Positions 38,980 through 48,724 of a stretch of DNA of 64,000 bases are shown one piece after another (positions within the stretch are counted from its first letter, which is position 1; every line of letters starts with the position of its first letter). Location: the NCBI RefSeq assembly GCF_003755185.1, contig NZ_RKIC01000009.1, positions 310,001-374,000 on the forward strand. Reading direction: 5' to 3'. The notes below the pieces were generated by a model, which saw only the letters and a list, made by a program, of their open reading frames with translations, had not been told where the DNA came from and ran no database searches. The DNA comes from Frigoribacterium sp. PhB24. GTDB lineage: Bacteria; Actinomycetota; Actinomycetes; Actinomycetales; Microbacteriaceae. The position numbers and the translations under genes are program-made.

Positions 38980-41900
38980 CGGTCACCTCCAGGATTCTCT
39001 TCCATGCTTCGTCGCCATCGGGGTCGAGACCCTCGTCGACGGCCGTCTGCCGGGTGGCGAGGACGGCGGCGTAGTCGCGGGGCAGCACCTTGACGAACTC
39101 CGTCACCGTGGCGTCCAGGTCGTCGAGCATGCGTTGCGCCACGGGTGACCCGGTCTCGGCCAGGTGACGCCGGAGCAGGTCGGTCAGGATCTCGACGTCG
39201 GCGCTGCCGAGCGGGTGGAGCTCGAGCTCACCCGAGGCGAGGGCCTCGGCGTTCACCCGTTCGGGTTTCAGACGGTGCACGTAGGCCGTCCCGCCCGACA
39301 TGCCCGCACCGAGATTCCGGCCGGTGTCGCCCAGGATGACGGCGAGGCCGCCCGTCATGTACTCGAGCGCGTGGTCGCCGACGCCCTCGGCGACCGCGCT
39401 GGCCCCCGAGTTGCGGACCAGGAACCGCTCCCCCACGATTCCGCGCAGGAACATGCTGCCCTGGGTGGCGCCGTAGCCGATGACGTTGCCTGCGATGACG
39501 TTCTCCTCGGCCGCGAAGGCACTGCCACGCGGCGGGCGCACGACGACGTTGCCGCCCGAGAGGCCCTTCCCCACGTAGTCGTTGCTGTCTCCTTCGAGTC
39601 GCAGGGTGATGCCGGCCGGCAGAAAAGCGCCGAGCGACTGCCCGGCCGAACCGCTGAGGTTCACCTCGATGCTGCCGTCGGGCAGGCCGTGCTCGCCGTG
39701 CCGAAGGGTGACCTCATGACCGAGCATGGTGCCCACCGCGCGCTCCGTGTTGCGGATCGGCAGAGTGATCTCGACGTGACCGCCGTTCTCGAGCACATCG
39801 GCGCTGCGCTCGATCAGTTGGACGTCGAAGTGCTGGTCGAGGCCGTGGTCCTGGGCGGTGTGATTGCGGCGGGGCTCGTCGTCGGCGAAGGTCGGTCCGA
39901 CGAGCACCGGGGCCAGATCGAGGCCCGAGGCCTTCCAGTGGTCGACGGCGCGGTCGACGTCGAGGACGTCGGTCCGGCCGATGGCCTCGTCGAGACTGCG
40001 GAATCCCAGGGCCGCGAGGTACTCGCGTACTTCCTGCGCCAGGAACTCGAAGAAGTTGACGACGAACTCGGGCTTGCCCGAGAAGCGGGCACGGAGTTCG
40101 GGGTTCTGCGTAGCGACGCCGACCGGGCAGGTGTCGAGGTGGCAGACCCGCATCATGATGCATCCCTCGACGATCAGCGGCGCCGTCGCGAAACCGAACT
40201 CCTCGCCACCGAGCAACGCGGCGATGAGGACGTCACGACCGGTCTTCATCTGACCATCGACCTGGACGACGACCCGGTCGCGCATGCCGTTCAGCATCAG
40301 CGTCTGCTGGGTCTCGGCGAGGCCGATCTCCCAGGGCGTACCTGCGTGCTTCAGGGAGTTGAGGGGGCTGGCACCCGTGCCGCCGTCATGGCCGGAGACC
40401 AGCACGACGTCGGCCAGGGCCTTGGTGACCCCGGCGGCCACCGCCCCGATGCCGGACTGGCTCACGAGCTTGACGTGCACACGGGCCTTGGGGTTGGCGC
40501 GCTTCACGTCGAAGATGAGCTGTTTCAGGTCCTCGATCGAGTAGATGTCGTGGTGCGGGGGCGGTGAGATGAGACCCACGCCCGCGGTCGCGTGACGAGT
40601 GCGCGCCACCCAGGGGTAGACCTTCGTCGGAGGCAGTTGTCCGCCCTCGCCGGGCTTGGCTCCCTGGGCCATCTTGAGCTGGATGTCGGTGGCGTGGGTG
40701 AGGTACATGCTCGTCACACCGAAGCGGCCGGAGGCCACCTGCTTCACGGCGCTGCGGCGCTCGGGGTCGAGCAGCCGGTCGACGTCTTCTCCGCCTTCGC
40801 CGGTGTTGGACTTCCCACCGAGGCGGTTCATCGCGATGGCGAGGGTCTCGTGGGCCTCTTGCGAGATCGAGCCGTAGCTCATCGCCCCCGTCGAGAACCG
40901 CTTCACGATCGACTCGATGGGCTCGACCTCGTCGAGGGGGACGGCGGGCCGGACCCCGTGCTTGAGCCGGAACAGCCCGCGGAGCGTCATCAGCTGCTCG
41001 GCCTGGTCGTCGACGAGCTTGGTGTACTCGCGGAAGATGTCGTACCGACGGGTGCGCGTGGCGTGTTGGAGCCGGAACACGGTGTCGGGGTTGAAGAGGT
41101 GACGGGGGCCCTCGCGTCGCCACTGGTACTCGCCGCCCGTGGCCAGCCGCTCATGGGCGATGACGGATCCGTCGCTGGGGTACGCGCTCGTGTGACGCTG
41201 CATGTTCTCGGCCGCGACGACGTCGATCCCGACACCACCGAGCACCGACGACGTGCCGGTGAAGTAGGTGTCGACGAACTCCTGGCTGAGGCCCACGGCC
41301 TCGAACGCCTGGGCCGCGGCGTAGCTCGACACCGTCGAGATACCCATCTTGGACATGATCTTGAGCACGCCCTTGCCGAGTGCCTTGATGAGGTTGTGCA
41401 CGGCGTCCTCGGGCGTGAGCCCGGTGATCATGCCGGCACGCACCAGGTTCTCGCAGGTCTCCATCGCGAGGTAGGGGTTGACCGCGGAAGCGCCGTAGCC
41501 GATCAGGGTGGCCACGTGATGGACCTCGCGCACGTCGCCGGCCTCGACGATCAGGCCGACCTTCATGCGATTCTCGGTACGGATGAGGTGGTGGTGCACC
41601 GCGGCGATCATGAGCAGCGATGGCACGGGTGCGAAGTCGGCGTTCGAGTCACGGTCGGAGAGGACGATGAACTCGGCGCCCGCCTCGATGGCGTCGTCGA
41701 CCTCGTTGCACATCGCGGCGATGCGCTTCTCGAGAGCCCGCGGGCCCTTGTCGGCACGGTAGAGACCACGGATGGTCGACGTCACCCGGGACCCGGGACT
41801 CGGGTCGATGTGCTGGATCTTGGCGAGCTCGTCGTTGTCGATGACCGGGAAGTCGAGGATCACCTGCCGAGCGTGCTCGGGTGTCGCGGCGAGCAGGTTC

Positions 41901-43549
41901 CGCTCAGGCCCGAGACCCAGCTTGAGCGACGTGACGACCGACTCGCGGATGGAGTCGAGCGGTGGGTTCGTCACCTGCGCGAATTGTTGGGTGAAGTAGT
42001 CGAACAGGAGGCGCGGCCGCTCGGACAGGACGGCGATCGGCGTGTCGCTCCCCATGGCTCCCAAGGGCTCCGCGCCCGTCTTCGCCATCGGGGTCAGCAG
42101 GATGCGGACCTCTTCCTCGGTGTAGCCGAAGGTGCGCTGACGACGGGTGACCGAGGCGGGGGTGTGCACGATGTGCTCCCGCTCGGGCAGCTCGGAGAGG
42201 TGGATGCGCCCCTCGGCGAGCCAGTCGCCGTAGGGCGCGGCCGTGGCGAGGTCGCGCTTGATCTCGTCGTCCTCGATGATGCGCCCGGCCTCGGTGTCGA
42301 CCAGGAACATCTTGCCGGGGCGGAGGCGACCCTTGCGGACCACCTTGGCAGGGTCGACGTCGATGACGCCGATCTCGCTCGCGAGGACCACGAGGCCGTC
42401 GTCGGTGACGAGGTAGCGACCAGGGCGAAGGCCGTTCCGATCGAGGGTGGCACCGACGTGCGTCCCGTCGGTGAACGTGATGGCCGCCGGGCCGTCCCAC
42501 GCCTCCATGAGCATGGAGTGGTACTCGTAGAAGTCGCGCAGGGTGGGGTCGATGTCGACCTGGTTCTCCCAGGCCTCAGGCACCATCATCATGACCGCGT
42601 GCGGCAGGGACCGGCCGGTCAGGCTGAGCAACTCGACGACTTCGTCGAAGGACGCCGAGTCACTCGCCCCTGGGCTGACGATCGGGAGGATGGGCTTGAG
42701 GTCGCCGATCAGCTCGTTCTCGAGCTGGGACTGGCGGGCGCGCATCCAGTTGCGGTTGCCCCGGACGGTGTTGATCTCGCCGTTGTGCGCGATCATGCGG
42801 AAGGGCTGTGCCAGCGGCCACGACGGGAACGTGTTCGTCGAGTACCTCGAGTGCACGATGGCGAGCTTCGACGCGAAGCGTTCGTCACTCAGGTCGGGGT
42901 AGAACGGCTCCAGCTGCAACGTCGTGACCATGCCCTTGTAGACCATGGTCCTGCTGCCCAGCGACGTGAAATAGGCCGAGAGCTTGCGCTCTGCACGCTT
43001 ACGCAACCGGAAGGCCTGGCGGTCCAGCGCGACACCGGCGAGCGGGACCCCGTCGGCGTCGTGGTGTCTGCTGGCGACGAAGAGCTGCTCGAAGGCGGGC
43101 ATGGCGTTGCGCGCGAGCGTGCCCAGTTCTTCGGGTCGCACGGGGACCTCACGCCAGCCGAGAACGTCGAGGTGCTCGAGATCGGCGATGCGCTCGATGC
43201 CCGTCTTGAGCTCGGAGCGCTCCTGTTCGTCGAGGGGCAGGTAGGCGATGCCCACCGCGTACTGGCCTGCCGGTGGCAGATCGAAGTCGACTTCGTGGCG
43301 GAGGAACTCGTCGGGCACCTGGCAGAGGATGCCCGCGCCGTCACCCGTCCCGGCGTCGGATCCGACGGCACCTCGGTGCTCGAGGTTACGGAGGGCCCGG
43401 AGGGCGGTGTCCACGATGTCGTGGCCAGGCGTTCCGCGGAGGGTCGCCACCATGGCGAGGCCACAGGCGTCCTTCTCGTTGCGCGGGTCGTAGAGGCCGT
43501 TGGCCTCGGGAACCGTGCTGAACTGCTGGTGTGCTGGCGTGAGAGCCAT
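38972..43549 (-). CDS. gltB: Glutamate synthase large subunit
   Basis: 1525 residues. The class II glutaminase nucleophile is C29 within [11 protein letters not shown]; the preceding 28 residues would be the propeptide removed on maturation. Then the central domain, the FMN-binding synthase domain ([16 protein letters not shown] region), 3Fe-4S cysteines in [13 protein letters not shown], and the C-terminal beta-helix with many Gly repeats. I use the ATG at 43549; a GTG 44 codons upstream adds an unconserved leader. Makes glutamate with GltD. A -10-like box and a palindrome lie upstream. Confidence 0.96.
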
Positions 43550-43708
43550 GGAATCCGTCCTCACGAAGAGATCCGACAGGGGGCGGGACGACGTCGACCC
43601 GAGGTGCCTGACGGGGCCGGGGTCTGTGGATGGCCCCGACTCGGCGGGAGAGGTCGGCTCGTGGCGACCGTGAGCGTACACGCCGGTGGGAAGCGCCGAC
43701 TGCGCTCG

Positions 43709-43714
43709 ATCTTA
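43709..43714 (-). promoter_or_regulatory. Candidate -10 of gltBD
   Basis: Minus-strand TAAGAT, about 160 nt before the gltB ATG. A -35 hexamer at the right distance is poor. The 288-nt region 43550-43837 also contains the palindrome at 43787-43808 and otherwise shows no gene. Confidence 0.4.
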
Positions 43715-43786
43715 CGAGGCGCAGGTGCGTGCACAGAACCGTGTCGCGGGCGGATCATTCGCACCGGGATGGGGTGGAGAGGATCG

Positions 43787-43808
43787 GGCGCCACATCGAT
43801 GGGGCGCC
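43787..43808. promoter_or_regulatory. 22-bp near-perfect palindrome between lgt and gltB
   Basis: GGCGCC at both ends (43787-43792 and 43803-43808) around a central CATCGATG, with a single mismatched pair. It is 29 nt after the lgt stop and about 70 nt upstream of the TAAGAT box of gltBD. Could be the lgt terminator (cruciform-type, no T-run) or a regulator-binding site for gltBD. Confidence 0.45.
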
Positions 43809-43837
43809 GGGCCTGCGGTCGTCGTGGAGTGGACGAC

Positions 43838-44836
43838 CTAGGGACGCGGTGAGCGATCGGTCTTGTCGTCCGATGCGCCAACGGTGACCAACTCGGGTTC
43901 GTCGTTCTCCGTGTACGTGTCATCGGAGTCTACAACAGACGCTCGCTCGCTCGGTGCGCGACCGGGCACGTAGGGCCCGGGGACGGTGCCGGTGTGACGA
44001 CGCGAAGCGACGACGAAGATCACGATGCCGAGGACGACGGCGAAGACGCTCATCCAGACGTTCGTGCGGATGCCGAAGAACAGCAGGCTGGGGTCGGTGC
44101 GGATGGACTCGAACCAAGCGCGCCCGATGCCGTACCAGACAAGGTAGAAGGCCAGCGACCTGCCCCACTGCATCGGGATCTTCTTCTCGAGGAGCAACAA
44201 GATCGCGACCCCGGCCAGCATCCAGACGATCTCGTAGAGGAATGTCGGGTGGAAGAGCGTGCCCTCGGGCAGGCCGGTGGGGAAGGCGGCGTTCGTCGAC
44301 TCGATCTCGAGGCCCCAGGGCAGGTCGGTGGGCATGCCGAAGAGTTCGTGGTTGAACCAGTTGCCGAGGCGTCCGAAGGCCTGCGCGACGAGCAGGCCCG
44401 GGGCGAGGGCGTCGGCGAACACCGTGAACCGCAGGCCGGTGAAGCGGCAGCCGAGCCAGACGCCGACGGCACCGAAGAGCAGTGCGCCGTAGATTGCCAG
44501 CCCGCCTTCCCAGACGGCGAAGGCTCGCCACCACTCCTGCCCCGCGAAGTAGTCGCCCGGGTGCGTCACCACGTGGAAGAACCGGCCTCCGGCGATTCCG
44601 AAGACGACGGCCCAGATGGCCACGTCGATGACGATGCCCTTCTCCGCCCCCTGACGGTTCAGGCGGTGGTTCGTGAGGATGACGGCGGCGATGATGCCGA
44701 CGAGGATGCAGATGGCATAGGCGTGGATGCGCAGTGAGCCGGGCAGCGAGGCCCCGAAGGTCGAGTTCAACCAGGCGGTGACGTCGAGGTACTGCCAGGC
44801 GGCCGACGGGCTCGGGATGCTCAGGGGAACGAACAC
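43838..44836 (-). CDS. lgt: Prolipoprotein diacylglyceryl transferase
   Basis: Inner-membrane enzyme that adds diacylglycerol to the lipobox Cys of prolipoproteins. 332 residues, about seven hydrophobic segments. Signature GRLGNWFNHELFG (about 155-167) and HPTFLYEIVW (about 196-205) hold catalytic residues; an early HAYAICILVG is also typical. The last 50 residues are a charged soluble tail, common in actinobacteria. GTG start. It follows trpA by 85 nt, the usual trp-lgt arrangement in the phylum. Confidence 0.95.
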   Translation of the reverse strand: MFVPLSIPSPSAAWQYLDVTAWLNSTFGASLPGSLRIHAYAICILVGIIAAVILTNHRLNRQGAEKGIVIDVAIWAVVFGIAGGRFFHVVTHPGDYFAGQEWWRAFAVWEGGLAIYGALLFGAVGVWLGCRFTGLRFTVFADALAPGLLVAQAFGRLGNWFNHELFGMPTDLPWGLEIESTNAAFPTGLPEGTLFHPTFLYEIVWMLAGVAILLLLEKKIPMQWGRSLAFYLVWYGIGRAWFESIRTDPSLLFFGIRTNVWMSVFAVVLGIVIFVVASRRHTGTVPGPYVPGRAPSERASVVDSDDTYTENDEPELVTVGASDDKTDRSPRP

Positions 44837-44921
44837 GGGCGGGATGCCTTTCGGAGAGGTTCGGGGCGTCGGTCACCCGACGGGTGACGACTCTAGCGCG
44901 AGGGCGTCGGACCGGAGGGGG

Positions 44922-45737
44922 TCAGGAGGCGGACGGCGCCGCGCCGGACGAGAGATCGGCGGACACCTCGGCGAGGCGATCGACCCCTCCGTCGGCGAGG
45001 GCACGCACGAAGGCCGAACCGATGATGGCCCCGTCGGCGTACTCGAGCACCTCGCGGACCTGTCGGGCCGTCGAGATGCCGAGCCCGACGCACGCGTTCT
45101 CCACGCCGACTCCACGCAATCGCGCCACCAGTGTGCTCGCGGCCGAGTCGACGTCGGAACGGGCACCCGTGATGCCCATCGTCGAGACGGTGTAGACGAA
45201 TCCTCGACTGCTGGCGACGGCCTGTCGGAGGCGCGAATCGCTCGACGACGGAGCCGCGAGGAAGACCCGGTCGAGGTCGGCGGCCTCGGCGGCGGCCATC
45301 CATGCGCCGGCTTCGTCGGGGATCAGGTCGGGCGTGATGAGGCCGGCTCCGCCCGCGGCCGCGAGGTCGTCGGCGAAACGCTGCACACCGTACTGCTCCA
45401 CGGGGTTCCAATAGGTCATGGGAATGACGGGTGCGTCCACACGGGCCGTGATCTCGCGGATCGCCGTGAAGACGTCGCGGACACGGAACCCCTCGGCGAG
45501 CGATCGTTGCGTGGCGGCCTGGATCACCGGGCCGTCCATGACCGGGTCGGAATACGGGATGCCGAGCTCGATGACGTCGATGCCGTTCTCCGCCATCGCC
45601 ACCGCCGCCTCGATGCTCGTGTCGAGGTCGGGGAACCCGACGGGCAGGTATCCCACCACGGCGCCGCTCCCGGCGTCGCGGCGGGCGCGGATGGCCCCAC
45701 CCACCTTGCTCACGCCACCGGGACTCGCCGCGCTCAC
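44922..45737 (-). CDS. trpA: Tryptophan synthase alpha subunit
   Basis: Cleaves indole-3-glycerol phosphate to indole and glyceraldehyde 3-phosphate, passing indole to TrpB. 271 residues, TIM barrel. Catalytic Glu and Asp are in [11 protein letters not shown] (about 56-66); the phosphate-binding GLGIST is near the C-terminus. GTG start overlaps the trpB stop (GTGA), ensuring balanced subunit production. Confidence 0.96.
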   Translation of the reverse strand: MSAASPGGVSKVGGAIRARRDAGSGAVVGYLPVGFPDLDTSIEAAVAMAENGIDVIELGIPYSDPVMDGPVIQAATQRSLAEGFRVRDVFTAIREITARVDAPVIPMTYWNPVEQYGVQRFADDLAAAGGAGLITPDLIPDEAGAWMAAAEAADLDRVFLAAPSSSDSRLRQAVASSRGFVYTVSTMGITGARSDVDSAASTLVARLRGVGVENACVGLGISTARQVREVLEYADGAIIGSAFVRALADGGVDRLAEVSADLSSGAAPSAS

Positions 45738-46942
45738 AGCTGCTGCGCCTTCTCGTCGAGGACGCCGAAGTACCGGCTGGCGGTCGCGACGTCCTTGTCG
45801 CCACGGCCGCTGAGCGAGACCAAAATCGTCCAGTCGGGGTGCTCGAGGCCGAGCTTGATGGTGCCCGCGAGGGCGTGGGCGGACTCGATCGCCGGCATGA
45901 TGCCCTCGGTCTGCGACAGGAGACGGAAAGCCTGCATCGCCTCGTCGTCGGTGATCGGCTGGTACTCGGCCCGCCCGGACTCGGACAGCCAGGCGTGCTC
46001 GGGGCCGACGCTCGGGTAGTCCAGGCCGGCCGAGATCGAGTGGCTCTCGAGGGTCTGACCGTCCTCGTCTTGCATGAGGTAGGACTTGGTTCCTTGGAGG
46101 TTGCCGATGCGGCCGAGCGTGATGGAGGCCGCGTGACGGCCAGTCTCGACGCCGTCGCCGCCGGCCTCGAAGCCGAACAAGCGGACGGAGGGGTCGTCGA
46201 GGAAAGCGTGGAAGATGCCCATCGCGTTCGACCCCCCGCCGACACAGGCGGTGACGGCATCCGGTAGTGCACCGGTCAGGTCCAGGACCTGTCGGCGAGC
46301 TTCTTCACCGATGATCTTGTGGAAGTCGCGAACCATGGCCGGGAACGGGTGCGGCCCGGCGACGGTGCCCAACACGTAGTGCGTGGTGTCGACGCTGGCG
46401 ACCCAATCGCGCATGGCGTCGTTGATCGCGTCCTTCAGTGTGCGGGAGCCCGTCGTGACCGAGACGACCTCGGCCCCGAGCAGGCGCATCCGTGCGACGT
46501 TGAGCGCCTGGCGCTCGGTGTCGACCTGGCCCATGTAGACGACGCACTCCATGCCGAAGAGGGCTGCAGCGGTGGCCGTGGCGACGCCGTGCTGACCGGC
46601 GCCGGTCTCGGCGATCAGGCGGGTCTTGCCGAGCTTCCGAGCCAACAGGGCCTGCCCGAGCACGTTGTTGATCTTGTGAGACCCCGTGTGGTTGAGGTCT
46701 TCGCGCTTCAGGATGATCCGGGCGCCACCGGCGTGCCGAGCGAATCGCGGTACCTCGGTGATGATCGAGGGCCGCCCCGTGTAGGTGGCGTGCAGAGCCG
46801 TCAACTCTGCGGCGAACTCGGGATCGACGGCGGCGGCCTTGTAGGCCGCGTCCAGCTCGTCGAGAGCGGCCACGAGGGATTCGGGCACGAAGCGCCCACC
46901 GAACGAGCCGAAATACGGGCCCGTCTCGTCGCGTAGTGCCAT
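45734..46942 (-). CDS. trpB: Tryptophan synthase beta subunit
   Basis: PLP enzyme joining indole and serine. 402 residues. PLP lysine in [13 protein letters not shown] (about 86-98), [13 protein letters not shown] (about 113-125), and the phosphate-binding [13 protein letters not shown] start 3 nt after trpC. Middle of the trpC-trpB-trpA run. Confidence 0.97.
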   Translation of the reverse strand: MALRDETGPYFGSFGGRFVPESLVAALDELDAAYKAAAVDPEFAAELTALHATYTGRPSIITEVPRFARHAGGARIILKREDLNHTGSHKINNVLGQALLARKLGKTRLIAETGAGQHGVATATAAALFGMECVVYMGQVDTERQALNVARMRLLGAEVVSVTTGSRTLKDAINDAMRDWVASVDTTHYVLGTVAGPHPFPAMVRDFHKIIGEEARRQVLDLTGALPDAVTACVGGGSNAMGIFHAFLDDPSVRLFGFEAGGDGVETGRHAASITLGRIGNLQGTKSYLMQDEDGQTLESHSISAGLDYPSVGPEHAWLSESGRAEYQPITDDEAMQAFRLLSQTEGIMPAIESAHALAGTIKLGLEHPDWTILVSLSGRGDKDVATASRYFGVLDEKAQQL

Positions 46943-46945
46943 GGT

Positions 46946-47719
46946 TCAGACCTCCAGGAAGCGGGTGATGGCGTCGGCGGGGTCGCCGTGCGTCACGAGG
47001 GCTTCGCCCACGAGCACGACGTCGGCACCCGAGCGACGGTAGTGCGCGACGTCGTCAGGAGACGAGACGGCCGACTCGGCGACACGGGTGACGCCCGCCG
47101 GGATCGAGTCGGACAGTCGGCCGAACAGGTCCCGGTCGAGTTCGAAGGTCGTCAGGTCGCGTGCGTTGACGCCGAGGACCGTCGCACCTGCGTCGAGCCC
47201 TCGGGACACCTCGTCGGCCGAGTGCGCCTCGATCAGGGCCGTCATGCCGAGCTGTCGTGCGAGGTCGTGCAGCTCGACGAGGCGAGGCTGCTCGAGGCCT
47301 GCCACGATCAGGAGGACGAGGTCTGCGCCGGCCGCCCGGGCTTCGAAGACCTGATAGGCGTCCGCGATGAAGTCCTTGCGGAGGACGGGCACGTCGACGG
47401 CAGCGCGCACCGCCTCGAGGTCGGCGAGGGAGCCCTTGAACTTGCGCCCCTCGGTGAGGACGCTGATCGCGCTGGCGCCACCGGTCGCGTAGGAGCGGGC
47501 CAACGACGCCGGGTCGGCGATGGTCGAGAGATGACCCCGTGACGGACTCGCGCGCTTCACCTCGGCGATGACCTTGACCCGGTCGGCCGGAGCGAGGGCG
47601 GCCCGAGCGTCGAGGGCGGGCTCACGAGAAAGCGCCGCCGCCTCGACGGCGGCGAACGGAAGGGACTCGCGGCGTGCCGCGGCGTCGGCCACGGCACCCG
47701 CGTACAGGTCGTCGAGCAC
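46946..47719 (-). CDS. trpC: Indole-3-glycerol phosphate synthase
   Basis: Ring closure forming indole-3-glycerol phosphate. 257 residues, TIM barrel. IAEVKRASPSRG (about 51-62) carries the catalytic Lys and family signature; VLRKDFI and LIVAGL are also typical. GTG start directly abuts the stop codon of the upstream membrane gene (0 nt gap). Monofunctional: no TrpF domain. Confidence 0.96.
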   Translation of the reverse strand: MLDDLYAGAVADAAARRESLPFAAVEAAALSREPALDARAALAPADRVKVIAEVKRASPSRGHLSTIADPASLARSYATGGASAISVLTEGRKFKGSLADLEAVRAAVDVPVLRKDFIADAYQVFEARAAGADLVLLIVAGLEQPRLVELHDLARQLGMTALIEAHSADEVSRGLDAGATVLGVNARDLTTFELDRDLFGRLSDSIPAGVTRVAESAVSSPDDVAHYRRSGADVVLVGEALVTHGDPADAITRFLEV

Positions 47720-48043
47720 CTAGTTGTGGGCCTTCGGCACGTAGCGGTGACCGCCGACGCCGTAGCCGGCCTTCTTGAGCACGAGACCTACGACGAGTCC
47801 GACGACCACGAGGCCCGCGGACGCCCAGACGATCCAGGGCACGTCGAGGAAGAAGGCCAGGGTGCCGATGGCGAAGCCGACCAGCATGATGACGACAGCC
47901 GTCCAGGCCGCGGGCGAGTTGCCGTGGCCCAGGTCGTCGGCCGTCTCGGTGTCGTGGCCCTTCGAGCCGGAGTCGACCTTCGCCGGGGCGTTCTTCAGGG
48001 GCGCGTCGCCACCGGAGGGGGTGCTCGTCGTGTTCGTGCTCAC
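47720..48043 (-). CDS. Small membrane protein with HGxSPAAW motif, trp-cluster associated
   Basis: 107 residues. A polar 38-residue N-terminus leads to HGNSPAAWTAV (40-50), then two hydrophobic helices (about 48-66 and 69-89) and a basic tail ending GYGVGGHRYVPKAHN. The His-Gly...Ala-Ala-Trp motif recalls an uncharacterised family commonly found in actinobacterial trp clusters (possibly DUF6704; assignment from memory). Function unknown. Its stop codon touches the trpC start, so it is firmly part of the operon. Confidence 0.8.
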   Translation of the reverse strand: MSTNTTSTPSGGDAPLKNAPAKVDSGSKGHDTETADDLGHGNSPAAWTAVVIMLVGFAIGTLAFFLDVPWIVWASAGLVVVGLVVGLVLKKAGYGVGGHRYVPKAHN

Positions 48044-48079
48044 AGTGCTCCTTGGATCTGGTCGGTTCGAGGGCCGAGT

Positions 48080-48724
48080 CTACCCGGTGCGGTCCTGCTC
48101 GGTGGGGCCCGACCCGCCCTCGTCGCGGCGCGAGGGGGCGTCGGTCGGGTCCTCCCCGCCCGAGAGGGCGTCCCAGGCGGCGGCCGGGTCGGCAGTCGGG
48201 TCCGCCACGACGAGGCGCGTCGCGGAGTACTTGCGTGTGGCCTGCGGCCAGGCACCCGAGAGGAGCACGGTGGTGATCCCGAGCAGCGCGGCGAGCACGC
48301 CGGCGGCGAGCCCGAGCCAGGGCCAGGCCGTCGGCTCGACCGACGAGACGATGCCGCGGATCGAGTCGGTGCCGTCGACGCCCGTGGCCGTGGTCACGGC
48401 GCTGCCCGACGCGCGTACGGGGTCGGCCAGGGCCGTCGCCGTCGTCACGACCACGCTGGCTCCGAGCGCCACCTGCAGCGCCCCCAGGACCACCCGGAAC
48501 ACGCGACCGGCGATCGTGAGTGCGCCGAAGAGCGCGAGGCTGGCCAGCGACAGGGCGGACAAGGGTGCTCCTGCGACGTCGCCGGCGACGTCGAGCGGCA
48601 GGTCACCGCCCTGGGGCGACGCCACGACGACGTGGAACCAGTCCTGGGTCCAGGACAGCAGGGCCAGGCCTGCGAACACGATGCCTGACAGGATCGTCGT
48701 GAGCTTCAGGCGTCGAGCCGTCAT
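48080..48724 (-). CDS. Trp biosynthesis-associated membrane protein (TIGR02234-like)
   Basis: 214 residues, about four hydrophobic segments (roughly 9-26, 55-72, 78-97 and 133-155), and a charged C-terminal tail of about 50 residues. An early LLSWTQDWF is typical of the Trp operon-associated membrane protein family found only in actinobacteria, of unknown function. ATG overlaps the trpE stop by one base (TGATG), so it is translated with anthranilate synthase. The larger overlapping frame is a shadow of trpE. Confidence 0.88.
   Translation of the reverse strand: MTARRLKLTTILSGIVFAGLALLSWTQDWFHVVVASPQGGDLPLDVAGDVAGAPLSALSLASLALFGALTIAGRVFRVVLGALQVALGASVVVTTATALADPVRASGSAVTTATGVDGTDSIRGIVSSVEPTAWPWLGLAAGVLAALLGITTVLLSGAWPQATRKYSATRLVVADPTADPAAAWDALSGGEDPTDAPSRRDEGGSGPTEQDRTG

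Noticed and set aside
43550-43681. 44-codon upstream extension of gltB from a GTG
   Set aside because: Would add an unconserved leader before the propeptide; the ATG at 43549 fits the family.
40592-43852. 1086-residue plus-strand frame opposite gltB
   Set aside because: Antisense shadow of the glutamate synthase gene; no domain recognisable.
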